Positions 11,561 to 23,135 of a stretch of DNA of 64,000 nt are shown in pieces. The DNA is taken from positions 9,364,501 to 9,428,500 of the forward strand of contig OX344763.1 of the NCBI GenBank assembly GCA_947034895.1, in the 5' to 3' direction. The translations under genes and the position numbers were made by a program. The first letter of the stretch is position 1; every line of letters begins with the position of its first letter. The stretch comes from Rhytidiadelphus loreus (taxonomy: Eukaryota; Streptophyta; Bryopsida; Hypnales; Hylocomiaceae). Under the pieces are notes generated by a model. That model had not been told where the DNA came from and searched no databases. It saw only the letters and a list, made by a program, of their open reading frames with translations.

Positions 11561-13085
11561 TTGCACTGCATAATCTTGAAAAAACTAGTCCATAATGGAG
11601 CGGCAACGCAGAAGCTAGGGTTTCAAGTCGATTTCCTTGGACAGAGAAAAGCACGAAACGCAGATGCTGGGGTTTCGAGTCGACCTGCTTGGTGCGTTTT
11701 CCATGATCTTGAGCCTGCTCGCGTCGTGCTCCAGCTTGGTCGCGTGCTGCCTCTGACAGATCGTCACCGGATTCTTCGTGCGCAGCTTGCCGAGCGAGCT
11801 CAATTCGTCGAGGCGGTGTGCAGGCGGACACACATTTGAGCAAGCCATCGGCGGAGTCGTGGCACCGTCTCCACCGCCTCGCTCATCGTGAATTCCTGCT
11901 CACTCTCTACAGCTGACAAAATGTGCATCACTACCGCTACTCCGAACAACCTCGAAGCAGCTGTCATTCGAAACATCGCAGCTGACTTGAGCATCCGGCC
12001 TCTAGTGCTCGCCGATTGTGAAGCACATCTAATTTATGGTGTTCACTTTCTCCAGAGACTTGACATCCGTCAGATACAAAGCCAGAAGCAGCCGTGGCCA
12101 TCAGGACCTTGCAAGAATCATGTTTGAGAGGCCATCGAAGCTCCAGAATTTTTTATGATGCAGGTTGCACATGTGACGAACGCCTGTTTTGAGATTCATG
12201 TTGCAAACTGTCGTATGTTGCTAATCTGCATTCCAAAGGTTCTACGATGTTTTTTGAGAACTTATTGGTTACCTACAGGCAGTCTGGCAACAACAGACGA
12301 AGTCAGATGCATGACTCGTTACAAACATTTGCGGAGTTCCTTTGGTTTAGAACGGCATCCGATTATTGCAGTCCCGAGTCCCGACCTTGTGAAGGGAGCT
12401 ACGGATTTGATGAGTGACAGATTCTTGGTTTACTTGAAAGTATTAGGAATGGAGGTGCCAATTAAGTTTCTGTACGTACTGTACATAATGTGGAATCTGT
12501 CAGCCGATACATGTTTGACATTATAGCTCGTGGGGTAACTGGGGTTGTTTGCTGGAGACAATGGAAACGACAAATTACTGTAGTGTCCAGAGAAAAGATT
12601 ATGTGTGGATAGCTAATTACGCCATCTTTGGAAGAACTTGCGTACAAACTGGCTGTTATGTGCAACATGACAGTTTCATCAAAGATCCATGGTAAGTTCA
12701 TGACTGTCTCAACTTTTTCACTAATTGCTCTCAGTTTCTACATTGTCAAGGTGATCCTTCCTGAGGGACGCATAGTCTCTTTTTATAATTATAATGATGA
12801 TAATAATCCCACTAATTTGTTGATGGTTGAGAGCAAGTTGACATGAGTCTGGTTTCTCTCTCGATATTAGAGATATCTGCGAAATGACTGGGATTTCGGT
12901 TATGGGTTTGATTAGTCATACTAAATGATGTTTGTTGGTCCTCAAATGACAAGATCACACAACACCTAAGGCACTATCAACATCTATGGTAGCTTTGATT
13001 GTCCTTGAACAGTAAAATTTATTGCGTGTTTGCAACTCACACCCAAACTCATTAGGTCTTGTCTGCAGGTGTGAAGGTCGTGATC
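11561..13085. other. Moderately GC-rich intergenic DNA, no recognised gene
   Basis: The base composition rises compared with neighbouring DNA and several frames stay open for 60-120 codons, but none shows a known domain or a consistent exon chain. A ~54-bp direct duplication sits near 11606-11690 (GCAG.AGCTAGGGTTTC / GCAGATGCTGGGGTTTC). It may be remnant gene sequence, but this cannot be shown. Confidence 0.35.
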
Positions 13086-13270
13086 GATGTTTGATTGTTG
13101 TAGAAATTCGTGTCTATTTTGAAACGAATTAGGTAGTGTCCGAAGAAATTTCCAAGGCTTCGATGTTTGATTGTTGTAGAAATTCAGACATCGCGTCTGT
13201 AATGAAACGGACTAGGCCATGTCCATGGAGGTTAAGGTCGTCTGCTTTGATTGTTGCACAGATTCGTCTT
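13086..13270. repeat. Three-copy tandem repeat, ~76-81 bp unit
   Basis: The word GATGTTTGATTGTTGTAGAA starts at 13086 and 13162, with a diverged third copy TGCTTTGATTGTTGCACAGA at about 13243. Each is followed by a related TGAAACG.A.TAGG block in the first two units. It directly precedes the glycosyltransferase-like pseudogene. Confidence 0.7.
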
Positions 13271-13935
13271 CCGCTCATCAAGCGAGGTCGGAGAAGGAGC
13301 CAATCCAAGACACACCGTCTCCGAGCACGAAGAATGAGAAGCTTGCAGACTTCACACCAGAAAACACGTTCCTGCTGCTGAAGAACGTGCGCCACCCGGG
13401 CATGTCTGACACAGACACGAACTGGTTCATGAGTGGGCTGCCTTAAACGCGCTCCCTCGGAAGGCACCGGCGTGAGACCTTCGACCTCCCTCACGACGAC
13501 CCGCACAACCGCCTCCTGTGTGTCCGCGGTCAAGACGAGCGCGACGGTGCCAATAACGCCTACGGCCTCTTCTACAAGACATCGCTCCCTCAGAATGCCA
13601 TCCTCCGGCGCGGCGCGACCTTCGTGGCGGACAACTATAGAGCATGTGTGTGGGCTGTGGGACTACAACAACATCTAGCACGCGCTCTGGGTGATCACGA
13701 ACTTCGGGACATGGCGCCTGGAGAATCAGTGCGCGTTCCCGGACTGGTTGCTGCTCTACCATATGGAGAGCTCGTCACGTCCACGACTCCATGGGCGGGT
13801 GGATCACGCACGTCCTGCAGGCGGAAAAAATATCCGTGTGCACTGCAAACTGGCGTTACGAATTCCTCATCGATCTGCTTCGAGCGCGCGGTGGAGCAGC
13901 GGCGGGAGCTCGGGGCGTGGACGCGTATATGTGAA
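13270..13935 (+). pseudogene. Frame-broken glycosyltransferase (GT61-like?) remnant
   Basis: Coherent protein sequence is visible only by switching plus-strand frames: PHDDPHNRLLCVRGQDERDG and NAYGLFYKTSLPQNAILRRG, then WDYNNI, a stop, HALWVITNFGTWRLENQCAF with PDWLLLYHM, and finally SSICFERAVEQRRELG. These resemble plant Golgi GT61-type glycosyltransferases, judged from memory of the family. There are at least two or three frame shifts and internal stops, and the C-terminal part is missing. The block is markedly GC-rich against AT-rich surroundings and ends abruptly near 13935 in TATA-rich DNA. The family assignment is tentative; the pseudogene status is well supported. Confidence 0.45.
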
Positions 13936-14003
13936 ATATATATCTATTTTATAATATAACTATAACTACATGTTATTAATTAATTAAATATATATTAATA
14001 TCA

Positions 14004-14577
14004 TTAACCCCTAAATGCCCAAGGCCTTTTCGGGATTTGCTCTAACCTGAACAAAAAGCCAACATTTTGATAAGTTGTATCACTTATGGATTGAGAGATT
14101 CTAATGTTTGATCATGAGGGTGTTAAAATTGCAAAAATGACTTGAAGTCTTTTAATCTTCTTTTCAAATGTCAAATCTTAGAAGTTGGTTACCAAAAAAA
14201 TATGAGGATAGAGGGCCTAACATGCATAACCCCAATCAATTTATGGCTTCTCATAATCTACTCTATGATTTTTTCAAATGAATTTCTAATCTGATTTTTT
14301 TCCCAAGATCTAATGTATTTGAGGTTTGTTTTCAAGAGCCCTCAACACTATGGAAAATCAAGATTGCAATGGACACCCTTGCACAAAATCTTGAATTGAA
14401 AATCATAATCAATCATTTTCAATATTGGATTTTTGATGCTAAAACTAGACTTTGAAAAGAATTTTTCAAAAATATAAACTACTAAAAATAGCAACTTGGT
14501 TAGGTTTAATTTAACTTCAAAGTATTGCCAACTTCAATTTAACTTTGATTTTGGTGCCTTGGACATTTAGGGGTTAA
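14004..14577. mobile_element. Family-A TTAA MITE, copy 1 (intact ends)
   Basis: A 574-bp unit bounded by TTAACCCCTAAATGCCCAAG and the inverse CTTGGACATTTAGGGGTTAA (one mismatch in 22). The internal sequence is shared with copies at about 31503-31855, 31855-32470, 33210-34656 and, reversed, 60468-61571 (shared words AGCCAACATTTTGATAA, AATTTATGGCTTCT, GATGCTAAAACTAGAC, TTGGTGCCTTGG). No ORF. It ends about 370 bp upstream of the NLR start codon. Confidence 0.85.
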
Positions 14578-14945
14578 ATTATTACCTTGAAAAATGTATG
14601 TCTTGATTTCGGCGATTTTCCAGCAGTGGCCTTCGGTTAGGATTTGGAGATGAAATCTGGCCGCGAGGAGGTCCGCCTGTTTAGAATTTCTCGGTATGGC
14701 TACACGCACATCTTAGCAAGACTGCACTAAATCTTCTCTTAGAATTTTAGCATTTCAACTTCTGATGTTTCTCGCTTTGTGATGTTTCTCTGCTGTGTCT
14801 CCGAACTGTTGTGGACAATTTTGAGACTACTTCATGTGAATGGTTTTGGGCTTACTGGAAATTATTTTATGCAGATATGCATGTGATGAGATGCGGAGAA
14901 AAGCGAGCTGCGGTGTCACCAGATGTTGTCGCGTAGGAATCCGTC

Positions 14946-17900
14946 ATGGCCAGCGACAACGACACTCGTACTTCAGGTTTGCTATTTCACAAGAGAAATG
15001 CTGTCCGTTTAAGAATTTCACAAGAGAAGCTGCTGGTTTAGAACCCTAGGTGGAGAAGAAAGAGAGAGCTAATCAAATTTCGTACTAAGTTCGTGGTCTG
15101 AACTGATATTGACATATCCATTTTTGTGCAGGGCCACAATCTGAAGAGATCTTTGATGTGTTCCTCAACCACAGAGGGCCAGACGTGAAGGACTCATTTG
15201 TGAAGGAGCTGTACGATGGCCTTCGGGCTGCGGGGGTGCGTCCCTTCCTGGACGCGCACGACATCGAGCGTGGTAAGAAAACGTGGAATTCCATCCTGGA
15301 AGCCATCAGAGTAGCGCCGGTGTGCATATGCGTTTTCTCGCCGGGTTACGCCGAATCTAGTTGGTGTCTCGACGAGCTTGCTGCGATCCACCGCAGCAGC
15401 GACAAGCACATTCTGCCCGTGTTCTATCATGTCAAACCCTTTCATCTACGGAGGCCAGAAGGCTTTTCATCTCCATTTGCAGAAGGATTGAGCAAACAGA
15501 GAGGGCGCTATGGAGCAGAAAAGATGGAGGAATGGAGAGATTGTCTTACTCGCTCTGCAAACCTATTCGGCTTTGAGCTCGAGCGCTTCTTCGGGTATTT
15601 TAAAACATCCCCTGAACGCATGGTATTTGAAAGAGTTGTTGGAATTTTCTACTGTTTCACAGGATGCTTGGTTTCTGAATTGCGTAATTAGTGTTTTTGA
15701 GCATGGGTCTTTAATATGTAATTGTTGTGCAGGTCTGAGACAAGCCTTGTGCAGGCAATTGTTAGTAAAGTGCTTCAATACCTGAAGTCGCGCTTTCCAG
15801 TGGCACTCGACCAACCAACCGCGGAGCTCTCATCCATACTGTTACAGAACCTGTCGAGAGGGCCATATATACTGGGAATCCATGGCATGGGTGGCATTGG
15901 AAAGACCACATTTGCAGAAGCGATTTTCAAGCGCTTAAAAGCTGATTTTGCTGCATCGAGTTTCTTGGCCGATGTTACAAGGGAGCTATCCAAAGGTGAC
16001 CTAGGGCTTGTTTCTCTACAACGTCAGCTTCTGAGTGATTTGAGTGGGAACAAGGAGGATGTCAACGTGGGAGATGTGATCTCCTTGCTGAGGCAGTCGT
16101 TACAGAGCAAGCGTGCGCTTATTGTTCTGGATGGCGTCGAGAGCTTCTTCCCAAGAGATGTTTTGTTTCCCAGCGGCAGTCTTGGAGTGGGTAGTTGTTG
16201 CATCATAACGTCTCGGGATATGGAGATGTGTTTGATGTTCAGTCCGAATGCGGTGTTTGAGATGGAGTTTCTGAAGCCATCAGATGGGAAGCAGCTCTTT
16301 TGTTGGCATGCGTTTGGTTTGATTATTGCTGCTCAAGGATTCGAGGAGCTGGCAAGCGAGGTAGCTCTGGCTTGTGGCGGACACCCCTTGACATTAGAGA
16401 TCATAGGCAAGCTTCTAAACTTGGAACAGAACCGGTCGGTGTGGAGAGAGGTTCTGGAGCGTCTTCAGAAGCATGATACATTGCAGGACCACAACAGTCT
16501 ATTACAAAGACTGAAGATCAGCTATGATTCCTTAGAACCGAGACATAAGGATATGTTCCTCGATGTAGCTTGCTTCTTGCTCGGGACATCGATGCGTTTG
16601 TGCAAGGATATTTGGGCATCACTGGGATGGTCAGGGGAACTTGGCCTCCGAAACCTCTTGAAAAAATCTTTGCTGAAGATCGATGGCGAACAACGCCTTA
16701 CCATGCACGACCTTCTGATTGACTTGGGTCACACGATCGTCGCCTCGGAGGCAGAACTAAATCCAGGGAAGCGCAGCCGTTTATGGATGCCCGAGTCGGA
16801 GGAAACGCTGCTAAACGAAGGGGTAAGACTGGCACTTGAGAAATATTTTTGGCTTTAAGATGCTGCACAATGAGGTAGTACTGGTGTGGTAGATTTTGGT
16901 GAAGATCTTATTACTTAAAGTACAGGTGTATGCGTCGAAAATGAAATGAGGATCCTGTTTCCATGTTTCCATATCAGCAACATAGCCTTACGTATTGTAA
17001 TTTGACTTTCTGATTGTACAGGTGACAGAGAAGGTTGAAGCAATTTCTCTTGCTGAAAGCAAGACCGACCTTTCCAACCAGAACCTGAATGTGATGGAGG
17101 TTTTGCGACTACTCAATTTGGACGGTTGCAGTGGACACCACATCAAATTTCCGCGTCTATTGAGGTATGTCAGGTGGCAGAGACTGCCTATGGAGGCGTT
17201 GCCCTGTGAGATGCTGCGCATGCGGAAGTTAGTGGTGCTTGACTTGACATCGAGCAAACTGACTCACCTCTGGGACCCGGACTCGAACGTCATGGTATGT
17301 AAATATATGTGTCCTCTTTTGTCTGCCGCTTATTTCCAAATGATAAAAGACACCAAAGTAATGCCCAGTGGTTATACAGTGAAGGAGTCATCTTTTGTTC
17401 CGTCAATACCCTGAACACATTCTGATATTTTGCGGACAATCAGAGCTAAGCGGAAGTTTGAGTAATCACCTTGGCATGTCTATTAGCTGCGAATAATCTT
17501 TTTGCGTTGCATGTGACAGTTTCCAAAGTTGCAGACACTTATTCTCGATGACTGCAAAGATTTAAAAGCGATACCTGCTTCCATCAGTGGCTCGAAACAG
17601 TTGCACACTTTGTATTTGGAGCATTGCTCCAGTTTGGAGAGCCTTCCAGAGACCATTGGGCACCTTACTGAGTTGGTGGATCTCAAACTCCGTGGATGTA
17701 CGAAGTTAGTGCATTTTCCCGAGTCTATGGGAGGGATGAGCAGTTTGACGCGCTTGAACTTGACAGACTGTTCAAACCTGGTGTCATTGCCAGAGGCGAT
17801 CGGAAGCTGTGAAGTACTAGCTTCGTTACTGTTGTTCAGATGCTGCAAGCTGGAGGGGGTTCCAGAGTCGGTGGGGAGGCTGCGGCACTTGGTGAATTTT

Positions 17901-18959
17901 GAATCCGTTTTGTGCAACAGGATTACTCAGTTTCCTGACTCCATGAAAGACCTTCATAGTCTGACGTCTCTAAAGGTGAGTTGCAATGGCACAGCACTCC
18001 CCTCATTCATTGAGCATCTTCATGGACTGAATGAGCTCTGTATCCATGGCCCAAAACTTCTGGAGGTTCCCCGCGGTATCAGTTTCCCTTGGTTGCAGAA
18101 GCTGTTTCTCTTTGAGTGCAAGCTCATTGAAAGTCTACCAGAGGAGATCAGCACCTTCAAAGAGCTGATAGTCCTGAATTTTGCTGGTTGTCTGAGCTTG
18201 AAAACGCTACCGGACTCACTCGGGAAGCTGAAGAATCTGAGAGAGTTGAACCTCTTGGGCTGTGAGTGCCTACAGAATTTGCCGTCAACTTTTGGCCAGC
18301 TCACAGGTTTGCACACATTATGCCTCGACGGATGCTACGAGCTGGCGAAGCTGCCGCATCCAAGCTCCCTATCCATGCTCTCACGAATTTGCTATGTCAC
18401 ATTGTACAGCTTCCTTCTGTCCCGATGCGAGCAGAATGTGAGGCAAGGCAAATGTGCCAAGGCGGAGGAAGACTTATCATACCTTCTCAGTGTCCAGAAC
18501 GATGACCCTCATCTCTTGGAGATGCAAGCATTCATAGACGAAGCAAAGCAGAGGAAACTGACACTTGTGTCAATGGACGTCGAGATGCTGCGGCAGGCAG
18601 CACGGACCAAGGTTCTGCAGAATGACATGGTCCAAGCTTCGGAGTTCATCGATAGAATGGTGGATCTGGAGCCTCGGAGCGAGCTCGCCTATCTGACACG
18701 AGGGGCGTTACGACGGCTTATCAACGATAACAAGGGTTTGCAGGAAGACATGGAGAAGTTATCGGAGTGTACCGCAGCACGAAAACTTACGGGGTTGACG
18801 TTGCCGCAAGAAGTGTTGGACAGGGTTGACAGATTTAAGGTTCTCATGCTCACCGACTGGAAAGGTTCCCTTTTAGCACTTCTGGATGCTGGAGGCAGTG
18901 AAGAAGCCAAGCAGCTCACCGCGTCTGCAGATGCACAGACAGAATCTTTTCCAGGCTAG
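14946..18959 (+). CDS. TIR-NBS-LRR (TNL) immune receptor with TPR-like C-terminus
   Basis: Five exons: 14946-14976, 15132-15594, 15733-16822, 17022-17294 and 17520-18959. They join in phase to 1098 residues, starting MASDNDTRTSG. The TIR domain (about 15-150) has DVFLNHRG and SSWCLDEL, which keeps the Glu needed for NADase activity. The NB-ARC has P-loop GMGGIGKTT, kinase-2 LIVLDGVES (the usual second Asp is Gly), RNBS-B CCIITSRD, GHPLTLE in place of GLPLAL, and MHDL. VTEKVEAISL starts the TNL linker exon, followed by about ten LRRs of the SLPETIGHLTELVDLKLRGC type. From about residue 910 the repeats give way to helical TPR-like sequence (EQNVRQGKCAKAEEDLSYLL; ASEFIDRMVDLEPRSELAYL) up to the stop at 18957-18959. 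TNLs sense pathogen effectors and signal through TIR-made nucleotides. An alternative donor (AAT|GTGAGG at 18437/18438, phase 0) could splice to the TPR exon at 19426. Confidence 0.88.
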
Positions 18960-19009
18960 ATTTTCAAGTCCTAAATTTGCAGTGTATTATTTTCTCTAAT
19001 TAAAGTGCT

Positions 19010-19332
19010 CTTAGAGTTATCCTTAAAGTCCATCAACGAACTGGGAGTGCTACCCTCTTCTTTGTACCATGAGTTTTGCCTCTAACAAATTGAAGAACTT
19101 GGTGGTCCCTCCACTAGAGTCATAATTAGGTGTAAGAGCATGGTGGTCTTTCAAATCAAATTCTTTGGTGAGTTGGAAGACCATCAAGCTCTTACACACC
19201 TAATATGGAGAGATCACCAAGCTCTTCCATTTCTTATTACTACTTGAGTGACATAACTCATGATAAGAGAGAATAAGAGGGTAAATTGTCAACTCATGGT
19301 GCATTGCTGGACTTTACAAATAACTCTCTATC
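19010..19332. repeat. Long imperfect foldback (MITE or hairpin RNA source)
   Basis: Arms of about 140-155 nt (19010-19151 and 19177-19332) are imperfect inverses around a ~25-nt loop. Matching words include TAGAGTTAT..TAAAGTCCA, ACCATGAGTT, ACCCTCTT, AGGTGTAAGAGC and GGTCTT. It lies between the stop of the NLR and the downstream TPR exon, so it would fall in the 3'UTR or in an intron of a longer transcript. Confidence 0.8.
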
Positions 19333-19425
19333 ATGTTCCATTTTACACTCATAAACGAGGCTATCATAGTACACATTGGTTAATGATTTAGTGTATAAAA
19401 AATCAAATTTTTAACACTCTTGCAG

Positions 19426-20109
19426 ACCAACTCACTGCACCTTCTTTCGCATGGTTCAAAACCTCCAGGAAAGCAAGCTCTGGGATGGAAAACCTGGAAG
19501 GAGGTCAATGACACGCAACCTGAGCAAGCCGCAGCATTGAGACTGGAGGCATCAATCAAGTGTTTTGCACTGGGGGATTACTACGGCGCCATGGCTCACT
19601 TGGAAGCAGCAAGGTCTCATGATCCCGACAACGTGCTAACCCTGAGTCTGCTGGGACAAGCAAAGTATTTCACTGGTGATTACGAAGGAGCCGACGCCGC
19701 TTACAGTCGAGCTCTGGCGATCAATCCGAAGCACGACCCCACGCTATTTCACCGGGGCATGCTGCGAGAAGCCGCCTACCCATTTGATCTGGTGGGAGCG
19801 CTCAGTGACTATGACAGAGCCAGTGAGGCCAATCCTTATAATTGTGCAGTCACGTACAAGGCGAGGGCCAAGGTGAAGTTCAAGCTTGGGGACTTTGATG
19901 GTGCTGGAGCCGACTTGGACCTGTCTTATGAGATGTACCCACATCCTCAGACTTTTCAGTACAAGCAGGGACTGCTGAAGTGGAAGGAGGGGAAATTCGA
20001 AGAGGCGCTGGAGGACTTCGAAGTGCCTTATCACTTTCTTCCAAATCCTTGTGTTCTCCGGTACAAGGAAGATGGTGGGAATACAAAGGAGAATGTGCAA
20101 GGTGAATAG
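19426..20109 (+). CDS. TPR-repeat exon, probably part of or derived from the NLR locus
   Basis: The frame is open from an acceptor-like CACTCTTGCAG (exon start 19426) to the stop at 20107-20109, giving 227 residues. It contains about four to five TPR units, e.g. IKCFALGDYYGAMAHLEAA, GQAKYFTGDYEGADAAYSRA, ALSDYDRASEANPYN, KFKLGDFDGAGADLDLSYEM and GLLKWKEGKFEEALEDFEV. The only internal in-frame ATG (19591) would cut into the first TPR, so the segment needs an upstream exon. The obvious partner is the TPR-like tail of the NLR, 470 bp away across a foldback. No strong phase-matched donor exists at the end of that exon; an internal one at 18437 would fit. Alternatively this is an orphan exon of a decayed tandem NLR copy. 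Confidence 0.6.
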   Translation, partial: TNSLHLLSHGSKPPGKQALGWKTWKEVNDTQPEQAAALRLEASIKCFALGDYYGAMAHLEAARSHDPDNVLTLSLLGQAKYFTGDYEGADAAYSRALAINPKHDPTLFHRGMLREAAYPFDLVGALSDYDRASEANPYNCAVTYKARAKVKFKLGDFDGAGADLDLSYEMYPHPQTFQYKQGLLKWKEGKFEEALEDFEVPYHFLPNPCVLRYKEDGGNTKENVQGE

Positions 20110-20930
20110 CAGGACATTCTTCAGCGGTTGGTGCAATTAGGTGACTATTCCCATTATCCATCTTTGCACAGTTTTGTTCAGAACAGAAGAGGGCTTCGCA
20201 GGGCAATTGGAAGTTGTAGTCATGGAAAGCACCAGTTGTGTCGATCCGCAAGCAGCAGATTTCTCTTGTTGAGTTTATTCACGGCACTTTGACGGCACGA
20301 TGCTTGCTGTAGAAGTCAAAAACTAAAAATCAGTCAGCTTCCATTTCGAAACCAGTGAACTCAAGTACACGTTAAAATGATGGACAACATGTACCTCGTT
20401 AATTACAAGATTTAGGTGCAATGTTCCAATAGCTTAGCTTTTGTCTATGCTAAAACAAGCAATGGTTAGACACCAATACTCTGCAAATGCATCTTTAGGT
20501 GTGAAGTCTATTGTAGGATCATTTTACAAGAAAACCGCTCTTAAGAGAGCAAAGAATGGCAATTTCATTATCAATCATCGTCTAACTCTCAGCTCTGAGT
20601 CTACATCTAGTGAAGAAAGCTGCTTTTGTGAAGAATAAATATTGTATGTAATCCACAGGAGGAAAAGTTTCTATGGTCCAATGTGAACGATGCCCAGAAT
20701 ATCCATGTGCACTGAATTATGTATGAATGGTGATCACGTTGCTGCTGAATCTTTCACGTCGTCTGCTGCCAAAGGTTAAAAGTTAAGTGGTGAGAATCAA
20801 GAGTTTACTTGTGAATTGTAAATTCAAGACAAATGATACGGAGTAGTATTCAAGGACCATCAATGGTATTAAAGACGTTGACAATACTTTGATTATTCTG
20901 GATTCTTATTATACGGTAATCAATTAATGC
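20110..20930. other. Downstream region, no clear gene
   Basis: A 64-codon frame at 20447-20638 ends in a Ser/Glu-rich tail (SSESTSSEESCFCEE) but has no known domain and no clear splice partner. It could be 3'UTR of the NLR/TPR transcript. Nothing else was recognised. Confidence 0.35.
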
Positions 20931-21160
20931 TTAACCCTTAAAGGACGAAGGGGTGACCTTGGAATTCATCCCTTTCCATTGTTATGAATCATGGGCTTAA
21001 AGAAATAGCAAAAGTACTCATTGGAAGTCAAACTACTATAGAAGACCTCCCCTTTTCACAACAAAATTCTGAAGATGAATAGTTGCACTTTTGTCCTACT
21101 ACAAGGATTCCCTTGTCATCCATCGGACCCCAAACATCCTCCTTGACGTTTAAGGGTTAA
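20931..21160. mobile_element. Family-C TTAA MITE, copy 1
   Basis: A 230-bp unit running from TTAACCCTTAAAGGACGAAG to the inverse GACGTTTAAGGGTTAA. It shares its interior with the copy at 59110-59332: GGTGACC, AATCATCCC, AAAAGTACTCA.TGGAAGTC, AAACTACTATA.AAGACCTC and TGAATAGTTGCACTT. No ORF. Confidence 0.8.
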
Positions 21161-23130
21161 TCAAACTCACAACCAAATTCCAATCCACTTTCTAAGGTGA
21201 AGGCACCCAAAAGCATCCATGTTTCCATTCTTGTATCCTAGATTGGCACTAAATGTATCCGTAGACTTTAGTTAATGTGTCCTTAATTCTGATTCACTGA
21301 TTCACTGATTTTTGCAGATTTCAAATTAGGGTCTACCTATGTGACACTTTTAGTGGTCTAGAGAGCCAATATTTTGAAAAATCATAAAAATTACATACTA
21401 CACCCTAAGAATCTATTTTTTTTTGGTCCTTTTGGACCTTTGCAGGGATTCGTGTTTCAGCCACCTTGTTTGTCTCTTTTTATAATGAAATTCCGTTTCA
21501 TTTTTTTTAAAAAAAAAAAAAAAAAAAAACTATTTTTTTTGCAAATATCCATAATTTTCACTTTTGGATTTTCCGCTTTCACAAAACTCTAATACAACAA
21601 TAATACAACAAAAATATTATTTTTAGGAAAGGATATTTCTACCGTGGATATATCTATTTTCCTCATATTGAATTCCATTGAAGTATTCTAGACATGTCTT
21701 TTAATGATTTTGAGTACAAAATCTTCCATTAAAATGTCTTTTTTCCTTTTAGTGCCGTCTTTCCAACACCCATTTCTTCTCTCTTCTTCCCCTTTCCTAG
21801 TTTTAAATACACATATTAGTTGTAAACATCTAATTAGTGAATGCTCTCTTAGTAGTGAAGATGAAATGTATGGATTCTTTAATTCCTAAATGTCCATGCA
21901 TCCACACTTTATATCACAAATGAAATCTTTAGTGCCCAATCAACAGACATTACTTCATCCATTCATTTTTTGAAGATTATTTACTTACCACAACCCATAT
22001 GTGAAGGTGATTCAAATAATCTCAGTATTTTCCTATTACCAGATATGAAAACATGAAGTGCGGGTTTTTATTTTTAGTAAAATTGTTTAGGGGTTACAAA
22101 AAATCATCCAAAAGTGCTCAAAGAATCACGGGAACAACTCAGTAGGGATGTCACACCATTCTCAAGAAAAAGTTTATGTGAAGATTGAAAAAGGATATGA
22201 GGGTTTGTAGGCATTCTCCATTGCAACCCCACACACACACACAATGACTAAAGGGTCCACAATGGGTCATCCTACCTTACTCTTACTTTAAACTTATACC
22301 AAACTTTCATTTTTATGATGATGGCAACAGGAATTGACAATTTAATTCATGAACTGATAAAGTACAGATCAGAAAATACCAACGGCCATATTGATTTCTG
22401 TAGAATCAATATGGTGCACAAGTACAAAACTTGAAAATCGAGATTCTGTACGAACTGAAATTGGTCCGAATGCACTGAGTTCTAATGAATGAACACAAAT
22501 ATAGAATTCCTTATTCCAATAAAAAAACAAGATAGTTCAGTACTGGAATTGAAGAAAGACGTCCATTAAATGACAAGCTCACTGAGAGCACATGTTATTA
22601 CAGTACCTTCATTCCAAACTGTGACAGTGTACTGTACAGGCGTAGTTGTGAAAACATCACTCAGCACTTAAAACTGAAATAGCATAATTTAATCAAAGGG
22701 TCAAACAGATCTTGCTCACCACAACTAAAATTCCAGATGTGACCAGTTGTTGCTGCCATCTCCATCAGTAGTAACGCATACAAGGAAACCTCCAAGTAAG
22801 ATCCAATGCACTTTGCAACAGAACTTCTGTGGAGGGTCATCGAAACAGCATGCTCATCCTCTTTCAACCGTCTACGGTTTGACAGGTTTTGCTGTTGTTT
22901 TTCATTCCTGTAAAACATTGATTCTGCTTGAGTAGAGATGCCGTGTGTAGAGAGACACACAACAATACGTCAATTCCTCGCACTCCTAAAAAGATTAGCA
23001 TCAGAATACCCCAACTGGCAACAAACACGTATTCAGTTAAGACTCACCTCCCTGCACTACCTACTGACAAATACACTTCTGACGGAGCTAGCCTCTAAGG
23101 AGTATAATCTCTCATGCCATAGTAGCAAAA
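21161..23130. other. Intergenic DNA, no gene seen
   Basis: AT-rich DNA with an A21 homopolymer at 21509-21529 preceded by T8. A 5-unit AC run lies near 22231. The part from about 22700 to 23130 may include the 3'UTR of the carrier gene encoded on the minus strand. No other feature was recognised. Confidence 0.45.
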
Positions 23131-23135
23131 TTGGC

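Noticed and set aside
11523..11848. Overlapping ORFs on both strands near 11.5-11.8 kb
   Set aside because: They run into the foldback MITE and show no conserved motif; openness reflects higher GC.
18943..19425. GC-AG intron joining the NLR stop region (CCAG|GCTAGA) to the TPR exon
   Set aside because: The resulting phase would read the 19426 exon in the wrong frame, so this join cannot produce the TPR repeats.
20441..20638. Small 65-codon ORF downstream of the TPR exon
   Set aside because: The acidic Ser-rich tail is suggestive, but there is no homology that I recognise and no clear promoter or splice context.
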